Source: an uncultured Brevundimonas sp.
Lineage (GTDB): Bacteria; Pseudomonadota; Alphaproteobacteria; Caulobacterales; Caulobacteraceae
DNA: 7,093 nt
Direction of reading: 5' to 3'
Assembly: GCF_943913055.1 (NCBI RefSeq)
Contig: NZ_CALTWS010000140.1
Location: 1-7,093 of the forward strand
Part shown: in pieces, positions 6,186-7,093 of the stretch
How positions within the stretch are numbered: the first letter of the stretch is position 1
Layout: every line of letters starts with the position of its first letter
Program-made: the position numbers and the translations under genes
Notes under the pieces: generated by a model
What the model was told of the DNA's origin: nothing
The model's input: the letters and a program-made list of their open reading frames with translations, nothing else
Databases searched by the model: none

Positions 6186-6254
6186 ATGCGGATAGCGGAC
6201 GGAACACTGTTCATGAGGATCGCGGCGAATGTCTGACATGGGGATAGCGGACGG
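6186..6254 (+). repeat. 17-base direct repeat spanning the cicA start
   Basis: ATGCGGATAGCGGACGG (6186-6202) recurs as ATGGGGATAGCGGACGG (6238-6254), 16 of 17 bases alike and 52 bases apart. The first copy is in the leader and the second is inside codons 4-9 of cicA. The similarity does not extend beyond the 17 bases, so this is not a simple tandem duplication. The upstream copy's ATG opens a 16-codon frame ending in TGA at 6234-6236, overlapping the cicA start. Confidence 0.6.
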
Positions 6255-6876
6255 GTTTCGCCAGCAGCCCCGCAAGGACCAGGCCATCGTCGCCTTCGAC
6301 TTCGACGGCACCCTGACCGTGCGCGACAGCTTCACGGCCTTCCTGCGCTGGCGCGCTGGTCGTCGTGGCTGGGCCCTGGGCTTGGTGAAGCTGGCCCCAG
6401 CGGTCGCCGTGTATGCCAAGGACCGCGACCGGGGGCGCATCAAGGCCGCCTCGGTGAAACAGTTTCTGAAGGGCGTTTCGCGCGCGGAGCTTGAGGCGGA
6501 TGCGGAAGAGTTCGCCACCGATGTCTGGGCCAAATTCATGCGTCCGGACGCCCTGGCCTGCTGGAACGACTGGGGCGCACGCGGCGCTCATCGCGTAATC
6601 GTGACCGCCTCCCCCGGCCTGACGGTCGCGCCGTTCGCCCGACGCCTCGGTGCTGAGGGCCTTCTGGGCACCCATCTGGACTTCGATGCCCGCGATCGGG
6701 TCACAGGAAAATTCAGAAGCCCCAACTGCCGGGGTGAAGAAAAGGTGCTGCGCCTGCGCACCGCCTATGGGGACGCCATGACCCTGACCGCCGCCTATGG
6801 CGACACCTCGGGTGACACCGAAATGCTGGCCATGGCGCAGCAGCCGGGGTTTCGCATCTTCACCGAGCGGCCCTAG
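6229..6876 (+). CDS. cicA: HAD-superfamily (HAD-IB, SerB-like) phosphatase, CicA type
   Basis: This is a 215-residue DxDxT-family phosphotransferase. HAD motif I is DFDGT (24-28), with Asp24 as the expected nucleophile and Asp26 as general acid. Motif II is in IVTASPG (124-130), motif III is Lys172 in GEEKVLRL, and motif IV is YGDTSGDTEML (190-200) with Asp192 and Asp196 for magnesium. The helical cap lies between motifs I and II (about 30-115), as in phosphoserine phosphatase-like enzymes. All catalytic positions are present. The symbol rests on position: Caulobacter crescentus cicA lies next to clpX, encodes a protein of this superfamily, and its level is critical for growth and normal cell shape. 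The substrate is unknown to me. The start is set by GAGGAT (6215-6220) eight bases before the ATG; a second ATG at 6238 lacks a ribosome site. The stop overlaps the stop of the opposing gene. Confidence 0.85.
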   Translation: MSDMGIADGFRQQPRKDQAIVAFDFDGTLTVRDSFTAFLRWRAGRRGWALGLVKLAPAVAVYAKDRDRGRIKAASVKQFLKGVSRAELEADAEEFATDVWAKFMRPDALACWNDWGARGAHRVIVTASPGLTVAPFARRLGAEGLLGTHLDFDARDRVTGKFRSPNCRGEEKVLRLRTAYGDAMTLTAAYGDTSGDTEMLAMAQQPGFRIFTERP

Positions 6877-7093
6877 TTTCCGTCGGCGTCCACATCGAAC
6901 ACCACGGCCTTGCCGCGTGAGGTGGGGTCCCAGCCTGCGGCCATGGCCGACTTCACGGCGTTGCGGACGCTTTCCACATTGATCCGCTGGCTCTCGAAGA
7001 TCGGGCGCCCATTGGGCCGCAGCGGCATCGGAAACTGCACCACGGCCTCGCGCTTGAAGCCCCGCAGGCGCAGCGACAGGGCAATCCCCTCCC
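6873..7093 (-). CDS. Unidentified protein, C-terminal 73 residues (5' end outside window)
   Basis: A minus-strand frame is open from the right edge of the window to a TAG stop (6873-6875), which overlaps the cicA stop by convergent transcription. The visible residues run from EGIALSLRLRGFKREAVVQF, through PLRPNGRPIFESQRINVESV, to an AMAAGWDPTSRGKAVVFDVD tail. They look like a real, mixed alpha/beta domain: a strand-rich part, a helix (VESVRNAVKSAMAAG) and a final strand, with codon use as GC-rich as the neighbours. I do not recognise the family. It is not ClpP, which might have been expected near cicA. No terminator is seen between it and cicA, since the genes overlap. Confidence 0.7.
   Translation of the reverse strand, partial: EGIALSLRLRGFKREAVVQFPMPLRPNGRPIFESQRINVESVRNAVKSAMAAGWDPTSRGKAVVFDVDADGN

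Noticed and set aside
1..7093. Mobile elements, CRISPR arrays, tRNA or rRNA genes
   Set aside because: No transposase or integrase motifs, no regularly spaced repeat array and no tRNA- or rRNA-like sequence were seen on either strand.

Overview
This is a GC-rich, densely coding stretch of a bacterial chromosome. It is almost certainly from an alphaproteobacterium of the Caulobacterales, and a Brevundimonas-like genome is my best guess. Three things point there. Lon and ClpX read as Caulobacter-type proteins. clpX is followed by a divergent DxDxT phosphatase matching cicA, which is known between clpP and clpX in Caulobacter crescentus. GANTC, the CcrM methylation site, is rare in the genes and concentrated between them. 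No species can be named without a database search.

Layout from left to right. The 3' end of aroC (chorismate synthase, +) enters from the left edge. It overlaps by 4 bases (ATGA) an unrecognised small one-helix membrane protein (+). A short AT-rich gap with a possible promoter precedes a complete 231-residue pirin/YhhW-type cupin (+). The convergent pirin-lon gap holds a short degenerate direct repeat with DnaA-box-like 9-mers, then a strong bidirectional terminator. lon (-) is complete at 798 residues. A divergent region upstream of it carries a sigma-32-like heat-shock promoter for lon and a hairpin in the lon leader. A small Pro/Ala-rich lipoprotein gene (+) follows, then a second convergent terminator shared with clpX (-), complete at 425 residues. 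A 189-base divergent region with one GANTC site and a 17-base direct repeat separates clpX from cicA (+). cicA overlaps by 4 bases the stop codon of an unidentified gene (-) that runs off the right edge.

The core of the window is a protein quality-control and cell-cycle locus. Lon degrades misfolded proteins and, in Caulobacter, the cell-cycle regulators DnaA, CcrM and SciP. ClpX is the unfoldase that feeds ClpP, which degrades CtrA and other regulators. CicA is a HAD-family phosphatase-like protein whose dosage matters for Caulobacter morphology. The left part (aroC, membrane protein, pirin) is metabolic or accessory. No mobile element, CRISPR array, tRNA or rRNA is visible. I do not see a convincing new system; the points worth a second look are the repeat/DnaA-box cluster, the cicA leader repeat, the GANTC distribution and the two unidentified proteins.
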